Source of the DNA: Planctomycetota bacterium
GTDB taxonomy: Bacteria > Planctomycetota > MHYJ01 > JACQXL01 > JACQZI01
Length of the DNA stretch: 64,000 bases
Assembly (NCBI GenBank): GCA_016207825.1
Contig: JACQZI010000038.1
Span: 30,949-94,948 of the forward strand
Direction of reading: 5' to 3'
In this document: piece by piece, positions 25,091 to 33,367 of the stretch
How positions within the stretch are numbered: position 1 is the first letter of the stretch
Layout: each line of letters starts with the position of its first letter
Made by a program: the position numbers and the translations under genes
Notes under the pieces: model-generated
Seen by the model: the letters and a program-made list of their open reading frames with translations, nothing else
What the model was told of the DNA's origin: nothing
Databases searched by the model: none

Positions 25091-25113
25091 GATTCCCGCT
25101 ACGCGGGAATGAC
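25091..25113. repeat. Dispersed palindromic repeat (GATTCCCGC family)
   Basis: GATTCCCGC-TAC-GCGGGAATGAC, the same core as at 648-672 and 30035-30059. Confidence 0.75.
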
Positions 25114-25141
25114 AAAAAGGGCGGATAATATTTTCCATATA

Positions 25142-26263
25142 TTATTTGCCGCCGCCGCGTTTCCTGAATCCATCCATGACAATACGGCAGACATCCTCGG
25201 TCGAATCCGGTCGGCCGATTCGGGCGGCGTTCCTGCCCATCTCTTTCAGGCGCGGTTTATTCTTACATATATACTTAACTTTCTGGAATACTTCTTCCGG
25301 GTCCCGGGCGAAATATCCGGCGCGGTGTTTGACGATATAATCGCGGTTGTATATTTCCTGGCCCGGATACGGGCGGAACATGATAACCGGAAGCCCGTAA
25401 GCGAGCGATTCGGAAACCGTAATGCCGCCGGCCTTGCCGATAACCACATCGCTCACCTTCATTATCTCGTTCACCTCTTTGATAAAACCGATTGGGACAA
25501 TCTTTTTGTTTTCGCCCTTTAGTTTCTGCATCTTGGAAAGTATTTCCTTGTTGCCGCCCAGTAGGACAACCTGAACAGGAATCTCCACAAGTTTCCGGCA
25601 GATGGATTTAATATCGCTCCAGCTCTGGCCTCCACACATCAGGACCACCGTGAAGATACCATCCAGTTTATATTTCCTGCGGACGACCGCTTTATCAACG
25701 GGCTTGGCAAAGGCAAGCCTTAAAGGGATGCCGGTAACCTTTATCGCCTTATCATCAATCTTATATTCGGCCGTCAGGTATTTTTTCACTTCATCCGAAG
25801 GCACGCAATAGACATCCGTATTCGGATGGACCCACTGGGCGTGGACGCCGAAATCCGTGACAATCGTAGCGGTAAAAGGCTGGTGCTTAAGGACAAGGCT
25901 CGGTATGACCTTGGCGGGCGCCGGGTAGGCAAAGACCAGGATATCGGGCTTGGTCCTTTGGAGCCATTTCTCCGCCTTAGTGCCGCCGATTGTGCCCAGT
26001 TTCCCACCCAGCCTGCCGGCAAACATTTTATCGCTCGCGCTGAAGAAGAGTCCATAAACCCAGGGAAAGTGTTTGGTGCTTTCTTCGTAGAGCTTGCGCA
26101 AGACCTTATCGCGTTTCGGGGCGAAGCGTTTCATGTAATCTATGATTTTCACCTCAGCATGGTTTGGGTAATATTTACGGAATCCGTCCGCCAGCGCGCC
26201 GGAGACGGCATGGTGCCCGCCGCCGTATGACGCGGTGAAAATGACAATCTTTATTTTACGCAT
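25142..26263 (-). CDS. MGDG-synthase/MurG-like glycosyltransferase
   Basis: This is a GT-B fold glycosyltransferase of family 28-like enzymes that move sugars onto diacylglycerol. The N-terminus KIKIVIFTASYGGGHHAVSG ALADGF is the MGDG synthase signature. The central VTDFGVHAQWVHPNTDVYCVPSDEVKKYL and the C-terminal sugar-nucleotide loop VVIGKAGGITVSESLAYGLPVIMFRPYPGQE match the processive diacylglycerol glycosyltransferase group (UgtP-like). It should make membrane glycolipids on the cytoplasmic face. I use ATG 26263 rather than a start at 26305, because 26305-26264 overlaps the promoter. It leads the minus-strand run with the ABC exporter, which might move its product, though this is inference. 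Confidence 0.87.
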   Translation of the reverse strand: MRKIKIVIFTASYGGGHHAVSGALADGFRKYYPNHAEVKIIDYMKRFAPKRDKVLRKLYEESTKHFPWVYGLFFSASDKMFAGRLGGKLGTIGGTKAEKWLQRTKPDILVFAYPAPAKVIPSLVLKHQPFTATIVTDFGVHAQWVHPNTDVYCVPSDEVKKYLTAEYKIDDKAIKVTGIPLRLAFAKPVDKAVVRRKYKLDGIFTVVLMCGGQSWSDIKSICRKLVEIPVQVVLLGGNKEILSKMQKLKGENKKIVPIGFIKEVNEIMKVSDVVIGKAGGITVSESLAYGLPVIMFRPYPGQEIYNRDYIVKHRAGYFARDPEEVFQKVKYICKNKPRLKEMGRNAARIGRPDSTEDVCRIVMDGFRKRGGGK

Positions 26264-26272
26264 TTGGCTCTC

Positions 26273-26301
26273 AGTATATAATTCCAGCGCGGCTAATGCA
26301 A
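26273..26301 (-). promoter_or_regulatory. Promoter of the glycosyltransferase-exporter-coaX run
   Basis: Minus strand TTGCAT (26301-26296), 17-bp spacer, TATACT (26278-26273). The predicted start lies 2-3 bases before ATG 26263, so a leaderless message is likely. Confidence 0.7.
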
Positions 26302-26402
26302 CCAAAATATAAAAAAATATAGAAAAAATATCGCCTCTCCCTAACTTCTTATATTTTTAAATGTTACATAGAAAATATTTTTCACCTAATCTTTTTTTTC
26401 TC

Positions 26403-26430
26403 TTGACAACACTACAAATAGATATATAAT
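26403..26430 (+). promoter_or_regulatory. Promoter of nrdJ
   Basis: TTGACA (26403-26408), 16-bp spacer, TATAAT (26425-26430): both hexamers are perfect consensus. It is followed by an about 290-nt leader before ATG 26729. Confidence 0.85.
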
Positions 26431-26455
26431 ACCCGCTTTACACAATATATAGTGG
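26409..26455 (+). promoter_or_regulatory. Paired NrdR-box-like operators
   Basis: Box 2 at 26440-26455 reads ACACAATATATAGTGG, close to the NrdR palindrome acaCwAtATaTwgtgt. A weaker box 1, ACACTACAAATAGATA, is at 26409-26424, inside the promoter spacer. The boxes start 31 bp apart, the known spacing for NrdR pairs. Binding here would block RNA polymerase when dATP/ATP is high. Confidence 0.65.
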
Positions 26456-26728
26456 TCTTTGACATTTGATTTTGTGTGTTGCTGTCATGCTGTCCCGTCC
26501 CGTCTGACCGCCTACGGCGGGCTTTTCCGCCAAAGGCGGACCGGCCTCCGGCTGGGGCGAAAACCGCATTAATAAATTTGCACCATGATTTTACACTTGA
26601 GTTTCCCGCTTAACCGATTGATATAAAACACAGTGGGGGATGCATTCGAGGCGTGACGACATGTTCAGTAAGCACACAATATTGATAGTCGCAATTGAAA
26701 GGTAGTGCAATACTACCGGGAGGATTTT
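26431..26728 (+). other. Long untranslated leader of nrdJ
   Basis: About 290 nt without an open frame. It holds a GC-rich palindromic cluster (CCGCCTACGGCGGGC, TTTTCCGCCAAAGGCGG, near 26510-26545), which could fold into hairpins or be another dispersed repeat. I could not fit it to a cobalamin riboswitch by eye. Confidence 0.4.
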
Positions 26729-29059
26729 ATGGCACGGGTGTTATATATTGAAAAGGAATCGGAGAGCGACCTTTCCAAAACGGCCGAAGGATGGCTCATT
26801 CCGAAGGTATCCGAAAACGCGGCGCGGGTGCTGGAACGCCGGTATTTAAGGAAAAACGAGGCGGCCGAATGCTGCGAGAACATAAGCGAGATGATTATGC
26901 GCGTGGCGCGCAACATCGCGCAAGCCGAGCTCACCTTTAACAAAGACGCCGACTCCGAGAAATGGGTCAGGGAATTCTACAACATGATGGCGCGGCTGGA
27001 ATTCGTCCCCAATTCGCCCACCCTGATGAACGCCGGGCGCGAGCTCCAGCAGCTTTCCGCCTGTTTCGTCCTGCCTGTGGGCGATTCGATTGACAGCATC
27101 TTCGAAATAGTAAAGAATACCGCGCTTATACATAAAAGCGGCGGCGGGACCGGATTTTCTTTCACCCGCATCAGGCCCAAGAACGATATCGTTTCCACCT
27201 CGCACGGATTCTCCAGCGGGCCGATTTCTTTCATGAAGGTATTCAACGAAGCGACCGAGGCGATTAACCAGGGCGGATTCCGCCGCGGCGCCAATATGGC
27301 CATCCTTAATTACGACCACCCGGATGTCATGGATTTCATCACCGCCAAACAGGACGAGGCCCAGCTTAATAATTTCAACATCTCCGTGGGCATCTCGGAA
27401 AAGTTCATGGAGCTGGTGCAAAAAGACGAGGAATACGAACTCTTAAACCCGCGCACCAAGGAAACTGTCCGTAAGATAAAGGCGCGCAAGGTCTTTGATA
27501 AAATCGTGGAAAAGGCATGGGAATCCGGCGAGCCGGGAATCGTTTTCCTGGACCGCCTGAATAAAGATAATCCCACCCCGCATATCGGGATGATTGAAAG
27601 CACTAACCCTTGCGGAGAACAGCCGCTCCTGCCTTATGAGGCTTGTAACCTGGGTTCCATAAACCTGGGAAAAATGATTAACCATCAGGGAATAGATTTT
27701 GAGAAGCTGAAATCAGTCGTCCACAAATCAGTCCGCTTTTTGGATAACGTGATAGAAATGAACCGGTACCCGTTATCGCAGATAGAAAAGATGGCGCGGG
27801 GAAACCGCAAAATCGGGCTGGGCGTCATGGGCTTCGCGGATTTACTCATCAAGCTCGGAGTCCCGTATAATTCCGAAGAAGCGCTGGCTATCGGCGAAGA
27901 AATAATGAAATTCATCTCGGTCGAATCCAAGAAAGCCTCGGAAGCTCTGGCCGTGGAACGGGGCTCTTTCCCCAATTTCAAGAACAGCGCCTTTGACGTA
28001 AAAGGCGAGCACCCGATAAGGAACGCGACGACCACGACCATCGCGCCGACCGGCACCATCAGCATCATCGCCAACGCCTCAAGCGGAATCGAACCGCTTT
28101 ACGCAGTCTGCTTTACCAGGAACGTCCTGGACGGGACAAAGCTGGTGGAAGTCAATCCGATTTTCGAAGCGATTGCCAAGAAGGAAGGATTTTATTCCAA
28201 GGAGCTGATGGAAAAGATATCCCAAAACAGCACGATACAGGAGATGAAGGAAATCCCGGCGGAAATCAGGAAGCTTTTCGTCACGGCGCACGATATTTCG
28301 CCCTCCTGGCACATCAGGATGCAGGCGGCTTTCCAGAAATACACGGACAACGCCGTTTCCAAGACGGTTAATTTCAAGAACAGCGCCACGCAGAGCGACG
28401 TTTCCGAGGTTTATTTCCTGGCATACAAGCTCGGATGCAAAGGCGTGACCGTTTACCGCGATGGCTGCCGCCAGCAACAGGTCTTAAGCACCAAATCAAC
28501 CACGGAAAAGGCGAAAGAAGAAGCCGAGCCGGGACAGGTCGCCTTAAACCCCACTCCGCGGCCCAGGCCGGATGTCACATACGGCACGACCAAGAAGCTA
28601 AAAACCGGCTGCGGCAACCTTTATGTCACCATCAACTACGATGAAAACGGGAAACCGTTTGAACTCTTCAGCACCATGGGAAAAGCGGGCGGTTGCGCGG
28701 CATCACAATCAGAAGCTATTTCCAGGCTGATTTCATTTACCCTGCGCAGCGGCGCCAACCTTAAAGAAGTCATCAAGCAGCTTAAAGGAATTACCTGCCA
28801 CTCGATTGCCTGGAGCAAGGGCGGAAAGATTCTTTCCTGCGCGGACGCCATTGCCAACGCCTTGGAAGAAGCCGCGGACAATTTGCCGATGAACGGGATG
28901 AACGCCAAGGCGGCACCGGCAACGGGAACGGCATCACCTAAAAAGCCCAATAAATCAGTCAGCTTAAGGAAAGGCGCCTGCCCGGATTGCGGCGGCTCAC
29001 TTTCTTACGAAGAAGGCTGCATGAGGTGCTATTCCTGCGGATTCTCCGAATGCGGGTAA
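26729..29059 (+). CDS. nrdJ: Adenosylcobalamin-dependent ribonucleoside reductase (class II)
   Basis: This enzyme makes deoxyribonucleotides using a B12-generated thiyl radical and works with or without oxygen. Motifs: RLEFVPNSPTLMNAG, then SACFVLPVGD with the first redox Cys at about 112; SGGGTGFSFTRIRP; ESTNPCGEQPLLPYEACNLGSINL with the radical and second redox Cys at about 295 and 306; and ATTTIAPTGTISIIANASSGIEPLYA. The C-terminal part has a TSCPD-type region (FSTMGKAGGCAASQSEAISRLISF) and a zinc ribbon (CPDCGGSL, CMRCYSCGF). I use ATG 26729 after GGGAGG, not the GTG at 26705. Its 3' end overlaps a convergent gene by 31 bp. Confidence 0.96.
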   Translation: MARVLYIEKESESDLSKTAEGWLIPKVSENAARVLERRYLRKNEAAECCENISEMIMRVARNIAQAELTFNKDADSEKWVREFYNMMARLEFVPNSPTLMNAGRELQQLSACFVLPVGDSIDSIFEIVKNTALIHKSGGGTGFSFTRIRPKNDIVSTSHGFSSGPISFMKVFNEATEAINQGGFRRGANMAILNYDHPDVMDFITAKQDEAQLNNFNISVGISEKFMELVQKDEEYELLNPRTKETVRKIKARKVFDKIVEKAWESGEPGIVFLDRLNKDNPTPHIGMIESTNPCGEQPLLPYEACNLGSINLGKMINHQGIDFEKLKSVVHKSVRFLDNVIEMNRYPLSQIEKMARGNRKIGLGVMGFADLLIKLGVPYNSEEALAIGEEIMKFISVESKKASEALAVERGSFPNFKNSAFDVKGEHPIRNATTTTIAPTGTISIIANASSGIEPLYAVCFTRNVLDGTKLVEVNPIFEAIAKKEGFYSKELMEKISQNSTIQEMKEIPAEIRKLFVTAHDISPSWHIRMQAAFQKYTDNAVSKTVNFKNSATQSDVSEVYFLAYKLGCKGVTVYRDGCRQQQVLSTKSTTEKAKEEAEPGQVALNPTPRPRPDVTYGTTKKLKTGCGNLYVTINYDENGKPFELFSTMGKAGGCAASQSEAISRLISFTLRSGANLKEVIKQLKGITCHSIAWSKGGKILSCADAIANALEEAADNLPMNGMNAKAAPATGTASPKKPNKSVSLRKGACPDCGGSLSYEEGCMRCYSCGFSECG

Positions 29060-29838
29060 GATTTACGACTTGCGGAATGCTCATGTAGATGGGAATATAA
29101 ATCCGCCCCCAGTTTAATCACTATAAGGAAAATTAGCATACTAATCTGAGGCGATACCAAAAGAACACCCAAAATCGCCAGGCTGATTAACACTATTCCG
29201 ATTCTTTTGGCGGTGATTTTTGAGCCGGTTTTCACAATAGAAACTTCTTGCGGTTTTCTCTTAAGTCGATGCACAATAAGGATTATAACCACCGGCAACA
29301 GAAATACGCCCAGCATTAACATGAACTGTCCCGGAGTTTCTCTCATCGCATACAGAAAAAATCCTGCCAACGACGCAAAGAATATGACGCCTATCCTTTC
29401 ACAAGAAGTTGCTATTTGATTTTGTACAGTCATATTCCTGTATTCCTTTTGTCCGATATAATTCCATAAAAACGATATTCCGTGGCTTATGGAGTACGCG
29501 ATAATCCCGCCGATAATATCATTGAGCAACTTGGGCACATCTTTTGATTGAGTTAACTGCGAATGGGAAATGCCTCCTATAATGGCAAAAGGAACAAGCA
29601 GACACATCCCATAAGCAAAAATGAATAAAGGAATGACGAATATCGCCCAAAACTTTGCCACGATAATAAGCTTCAATACGCCGTACGCACAGATGACGGC
29701 ACTCTCCACCAAATAAAGGAAGAGCACCATAACCACATCCCATCCCAGAAACAGAACCGCAAAAAGAGGGAATATATTGGCGATGACTAATGATATGGCT
29801 GAAAATGATTTGAGGCCTTTTAATCCTAATGATTTCAT
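29029..29838 (-). CDS. Polytopic membrane protein (DUF6498-like)
   Basis: This 269-residue protein has about seven membrane segments: ISLVIANIFPLFAVLFLGWDVVMVLFLYLVES, FWAIFVIPLFIFAYGMCLLV, IIGGIIAYSISHGISFLWNY, IGVIFFASLAGFFLYAM, FMLMLGVFLLPVVIILIVHR and two more near the C-terminus. The N-terminal WD..MVLFLYLVESAV and the later R-rich loops resemble the DUF6498 family of uncharacterised membrane proteins. The C-terminus is hydrophilic (HEHSASRKSYPHSENPQE) and overlaps the 3' end of nrdJ in the opposite direction. No partner or substrate can be named. Confidence 0.65.
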   Translation of the reverse strand: MKSLGLKGLKSFSAISLVIANIFPLFAVLFLGWDVVMVLFLYLVESAVICAYGVLKLIIVAKFWAIFVIPLFIFAYGMCLLVPFAIIGGISHSQLTQSKDVPKLLNDIIGGIIAYSISHGISFLWNYIGQKEYRNMTVQNQIATSCERIGVIFFASLAGFFLYAMRETPGQFMLMLGVFLLPVVIILIVHRLKRKPQEVSIVKTGSKITAKRIGIVLISLAILGVLLVSPQISMLIFLIVIKLGADLYSHLHEHSASRKSYPHSENPQE

Positions 29839-29944
29839 ATTGCTGGTTTTGTCATTATTTTACCTTTGCTGTAGGCAAAGGCAAGAATAATTAAATCTAT
29901 CTACAGACAACTGCAAGCACGGCGTTGCTGACAGAGTATTTTAT

Positions 29945-29973
29945 TTGACCGGTTAGTTTATGGGATATATACT
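29945..29973 (+). promoter_or_regulatory. Promoter upstream of the ADP-forming acyl-CoA synthetase
   Basis: TTGACC (29945-29950), 17-bp spacer, TATACT (29968-29973). The leader of about 160 nt contains the dispersed repeat at 30007-30059. The gene has its own AAGGAG ribosome site. Confidence 0.7.
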
Positions 29974-30006
29974 TAGGGCGTATTTCATAACCAATAAACG
30001 CCCCTT

Positions 30007-30059
30007 CTGTCACTATAGTCCAGAGTGGGATCCTGGATTCCTGCTTCCGCAGGAATGAC
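30007..30059. repeat. Dispersed palindromic repeat, about 53-bp form
   Basis: CTGTCACTATAGTCCAGA then GGATTCCTGC-TTCC-GCAGGAATGAC. The left flank and the palindrome both match 621-672, so the repeat unit is longer than the hairpin alone. Confidence 0.75.
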
Positions 30060-30141
30060 AAAAAAGAAGGTTGTGAAACAGGCTCTTAATTTATCAGTTT
30101 GATTTTATTAAGATCTCATCAGCACATTAAGGAGTTCGCAT

Positions 30142-32226
30142 ATGCTAGACGCATTATTCAGCCCGAAATCGATTGCCGTTATCGGCGCTTCAAACCGGCC
30201 TTTAACCATCGGCTACCGTATTACCCAGAACCTTAAAGACATCGGCTTTAAAGGACCCATCTACCCGGTCCACCCGAAAGATCCGGAAATAAACAGCCTG
30301 AAAGCCTATCCTTCCATTACCCAGGTGCCGGGCGAAGTTGACCTGGCGCATATCGTGGTGAAAAACACCATGGTGCCGGCCATGATGGAAGAATGCGGTA
30401 AAAAAGGAGTGAAGTTCGTCATCATCAACACCGCCGGATTCAAGGAAATCGGCGGCGACGGAATAGAATTGGAAAAACAGATTAAGGAAATCGCCAAGAA
30501 ATACAACATCCGCATATTCGGCCCGAATTGCCAGGGCGTCATGAATTCAGACACAGTAAATCCCACTTATGCAAACTTTACTTTTACCAAGATTAAGCCG
30601 GGACATATTTCTATCTTAGCCCAGAGCGGCGGAGTGGGCGAAGTGATAAACCAGCGGCTTTACCAGCTTGATGTCGGTATCCGCATGTACGCCTCCAACG
30701 GAAACGCGGCGGATATCTCCATTCCGGAAATACTGGAATTCTGGGGCAATGATGAAAAGACAAGGGTAATTGTCCTCCATGTGGAAAGCCTTTCCAATCC
30801 CAGGGAATTCATGCGAGTATGTAAAGCCATAACAAACCGCAAGCCGATTCTCGGGATGAAAACCGGCCGGACAGCCATGGGCGCCCGCGCCGTTATGTCT
30901 CATACCGGGAGCCTCATGAAAGCGGATACGTCCATCGAGGCGATATTCGATAAATGCGGAATCATCTCTTTCAAGAACCAGGAAGAAATCTGCCAGGCGG
31001 CGATTGCCTTTGCCTCCCAGCCGATACCGAAAGGACCGAACGTAGGAATCCTGACCAATACGGGCGGTCCGGCGATTATCGCCACGGATGAATGTATCGA
31101 AGGCGGCCTGAGCCTGCCTGACCTCTCTGAGGGAACCAAGAAACACTTGAAAGCGAATCTTTTCCCGGAGGCAACGGTGAGCAATCCGGTGGATGTCCTG
31201 GCAACGGCCGGGCCAAAGGAATTCGCCGTGGCCGTGGAATCCATGCTGAAGGATGAGAATATAGATTCTCTTCTGGTAAACTTCGTGACGCCATTCTTTG
31301 TGGATTGCGCCGGTGTGGCAAAGGAAATGGTGCGCATCGCCCAAGCCGCGACGAAACCGATTGTCATCAACACGATGACGGATAAAACCCAGTGGAAGGA
31401 AACTATGGATATCCTTAAAGCCGGAGGACTGCCGACATACGACCTGGCGGAAAATGCCGCCAAGGCGCTGGTGGCAATGACGAAATACGGCGAATACCAG
31501 CGAAAACAAGACGAACCAGTCGCCAGCTTTGCTGATACGGATAAGAAAGCGGCGCGTCAGATTATTGAGCAGGCAAAAAAGAGATGCTGCGAATTCCTGT
31601 CGCTGGGCGAGGCGCTGGGTGTTCTTTACGCCTATAAAATCCCGGCCACTAAGTTTACTATAGCGGATACGGCCGAAGATATCATGACCTCGGCTGATTA
31701 TGTGGGTTATCCCATGGTTCTTAAAGTAGATAGCGCGGATATTATCCATAAAACGGACAAAGGCGGGGTCGCCCTGAATATTATGGACAAGAAAACCTTA
31801 AAAGAAAAGGTTGATAGTTTCCAGAAACAGTTCAAAGGATGCCAATTCAAATACATGGCGCAGGAATATTTGACCAAAGGAAGGGAAGTCATTATCGGCG
31901 CCAGCCACGTCGAAGGATTAGGGCATCTGGTTATGTTCGGTTTAGGCGGAGTCTTTGTCGAAGTGTTAAAAGACGTGTCATTCAAAGTGGCGCCTTTGAG
32001 CGAACACGAGGCGCGCGGAATGATACAATCAATCAAGGGATTTGCAATCCTGAAAGGCACACGCGGGGAAAAAGGAGTAGATTTGAACAGGCTGGCGGAA
32101 TTTCTCATGCGCGTATCACAGCTACTGACCGACTGCCCAGAAATCAGGGAGCTGGACTTAAACCCAATCATGCTATATCCGGAAAAAGATAAATGCAAGG
32201 TGGTTGACGTAAGAATAAGGATATAA
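30142..32226 (+). CDS. Acetate/acyl--CoA ligase (ADP-forming), fused alpha-beta
   Basis: The enzyme interconverts acyl-CoA, ADP and phosphate with acid, CoA and ATP. The N-terminal CoA-binding domain starts LFSPKSIAVIGASNRPLTIGYRITQNL. A succinyl-CoA-ligase-like domain contains ILAQSGGVGEVINQRLYQ and KTGRTAMGARAVMSHTGSLM, whose His should be phosphorylated. The second CoA-ligase domain has NVGILTNTGGPAIIATDECI. From about residue 485 an ATP-grasp domain (YVGYPMVLKVDSADIIHKTDKGGVALNI, AQEYLTKGREVIIGASHVEG) completes the fusion, ending LDLNPIMLYPE. The usual job is energy-saving acetate or acyl production in anaerobes. A 50-residue zinc-ribbon gene follows 4 bp later. Confidence 0.92.
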   Translation: MLDALFSPKSIAVIGASNRPLTIGYRITQNLKDIGFKGPIYPVHPKDPEINSLKAYPSITQVPGEVDLAHIVVKNTMVPAMMEECGKKGVKFVIINTAGFKEIGGDGIELEKQIKEIAKKYNIRIFGPNCQGVMNSDTVNPTYANFTFTKIKPGHISILAQSGGVGEVINQRLYQLDVGIRMYASNGNAADISIPEILEFWGNDEKTRVIVLHVESLSNPREFMRVCKAITNRKPILGMKTGRTAMGARAVMSHTGSLMKADTSIEAIFDKCGIISFKNQEEICQAAIAFASQPIPKGPNVGILTNTGGPAIIATDECIEGGLSLPDLSEGTKKHLKANLFPEATVSNPVDVLATAGPKEFAVAVESMLKDENIDSLLVNFVTPFFVDCAGVAKEMVRIAQAATKPIVINTMTDKTQWKETMDILKAGGLPTYDLAENAAKALVAMTKYGEYQRKQDEPVASFADTDKKAARQIIEQAKKRCCEFLSLGEALGVLYAYKIPATKFTIADTAEDIMTSADYVGYPMVLKVDSADIIHKTDKGGVALNIMDKKTLKEKVDSFQKQFKGCQFKYMAQEYLTKGREVIIGASHVEGLGHLVMFGLGGVFVEVLKDVSFKVAPLSEHEARGMIQSIKGFAILKGTRGEKGVDLNRLAEFLMRVSQLLTDCPEIRELDLNPIMLYPEKDKCKVVDVRIRI

Positions 32227-32230
32227 CGAG

Positions 32231-32383
32231 ATGCATAGAATAATACAGGCGGCTATCAGCACGGCATATCATCTAAGGAGAAAATGCCCGCATTGCAAGA
32301 GAATCCAGGTGGTGAAACCAAGTAACAGGAAGAAAACCGTTAATTGCAAGTTTTGCGGCGCTAAGGTTCCACCGGATAAATAA
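32231..32383 (+). CDS. Small two-CXXC zinc-ribbon protein
   Basis: A 50-residue protein starts 4 bp after the synthetase stop. It reads MHRIIQAAISTAYHLRRK, then CPHCKRIQVVKPSNRKKTVN, then CKFCGAKVPPDK. The two CxxC pairs, about 20 residues apart, form a classic rubredoxin-knuckle zinc ribbon, and the N-terminal helix is basic. Such small ribbons can bind nucleic acid or act as metal-bound adaptors. Upstream AAGGATATAACGAG may serve as ribosome site, weakly. The tight coupling suggests a role linked to the synthetase or simply co-expression. The cysteine pattern makes chance unlikely, but expression is unproven. Confidence 0.65.
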   Translation: MHRIIQAAISTAYHLRRKCPHCKRIQVVKPSNRKKTVNCKFCGAKVPPDK

Positions 32384-32444
32384 CAGCCAAGCCGATTGAA
32401 AAGGCTGAAAGATTTGCACCCCCGTATTTAATAAAAAACACCCA

Positions 32445-32610
32445 CCCCTCCCTACCATACCCCCACCCCCCTATAATTGCTTGGCCGGGACGTGGAAAAG
32501 ACTTGATTTAGGCGCCAAAAGCATTTAATTAGCCAAACTTATGGAATTTAGGATACTATAGGAAAAGCCGGAGATACCCCCTCCCTACCATACCCCCACC
32601 CCCCTATAAT
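32445..32610. repeat. Exact 33-bp C-rich direct repeat pair
   Basis: The same 33 bases (CCCCTCCCTACCATACCCCC then ACCCCCCTATAAT) occur at 32445-32477 and 32578-32610, 133 bp apart. They lie upstream of array 3. A related block (GTAGGGGGTATCCTACCCCC) is at about 32754-32773. The rest of 32384-32802 shows no gene. Confidence 0.85.
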
Positions 32611-32802
32611 CATTTCAAGCGGCACTCCCAATCAGTTGAAATAGGGAGTCCAAGGGGAAAAGCCATAAAACTCAAGAAAAACTATTGCCAAAGGCACAAT
32701 TCCTATCGCCTTATATATTAAGAAGTTAGGAACATTCCTACCCCGCTCTAGATGTAGGGGGTATCCTACCCCCTACCACCCTGTGGGATACCGGCACGTA
32801 GC

Positions 32803-33066
32803 TGAAATCTACCCTTCCACGTGCCTGAATCCACCCGTCCACGTGCTTGAATCCACCCTCCCGCGTGCTTGAATCCACCCGTCCACGCGCCTGAATCTAC
32901 CCTCCCATACGCTTGAATCTACCCTCCCGTGCGCTTAAATCTACCCATCCACGCACTTGAATCTACCCTTCCACACGCTTGAATCTACCCATCTACGTGC
33001 TTGAATCTACCCATCCACACGTTTAAATCCAACCTTCAACATGCTTAAATCTACCCGTAGCCACAC
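32803..33066. repeat. 22-bp tandem array 3 (12 units)
   Basis: Twelve units of exactly 22 bp begin TTGAATCTACCC, CTGAATCCACCC or TTAAATCTACCC at 32803, 32825, 32847 and so on to 33045, ending in forms of CCACGTGC or CCACACGC. There is no indel across 264 bp. On the minus strand the units carry a G-rich core (GGATGGGTAGATT), similar in style to arrays 1 and 2. The gap 33067-33367 has no convincing gene; 33098-33124 shares CGAAATG-C-AGGGG-A-TTTT with 20616-20642 near array 2. Confidence 0.92.
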
Positions 33067-33367
33067 TTAAAACAATGATACTATAATAATGTTAGCCCGA
33101 AATGCCAGGGGGAATTTTGAGGAAATCAAGGATTACAAATGGGAGAAAATATCGGGGCGGGAGTTCGGGATTAAGCCTTTAACCCCCTGAAACATTGAGG
33201 AATAGAAACGATACCGCTCACGGGTAGCCCGATGAAATCGGGAGGTTATAACACTACGCTGCTGAGCAAAGCGAAGTCTTTTAGGGCTGCTATCAATCAT
33301 TTAAACTATTGAACATTTAAGCACGGTCTTATCGGCGCTGGCACCGGGGGGTGTTAGCGGGAGGAAT

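Noticed and set aside
26431-26728. Cobalamin riboswitch in the nrdJ leader
   Set aside because: I could not find a convincing B12-box or the expected long-range pairings by eye. A covariance-model search would settle it.
33177-33360. tRNA or small RNA gene downstream of array 3
   Set aside because: Some GC-rich hairpin-like sequence is present (CTCACGGGTAGCCCGATGAA), but there is no clover-leaf, T-loop or CCA end.
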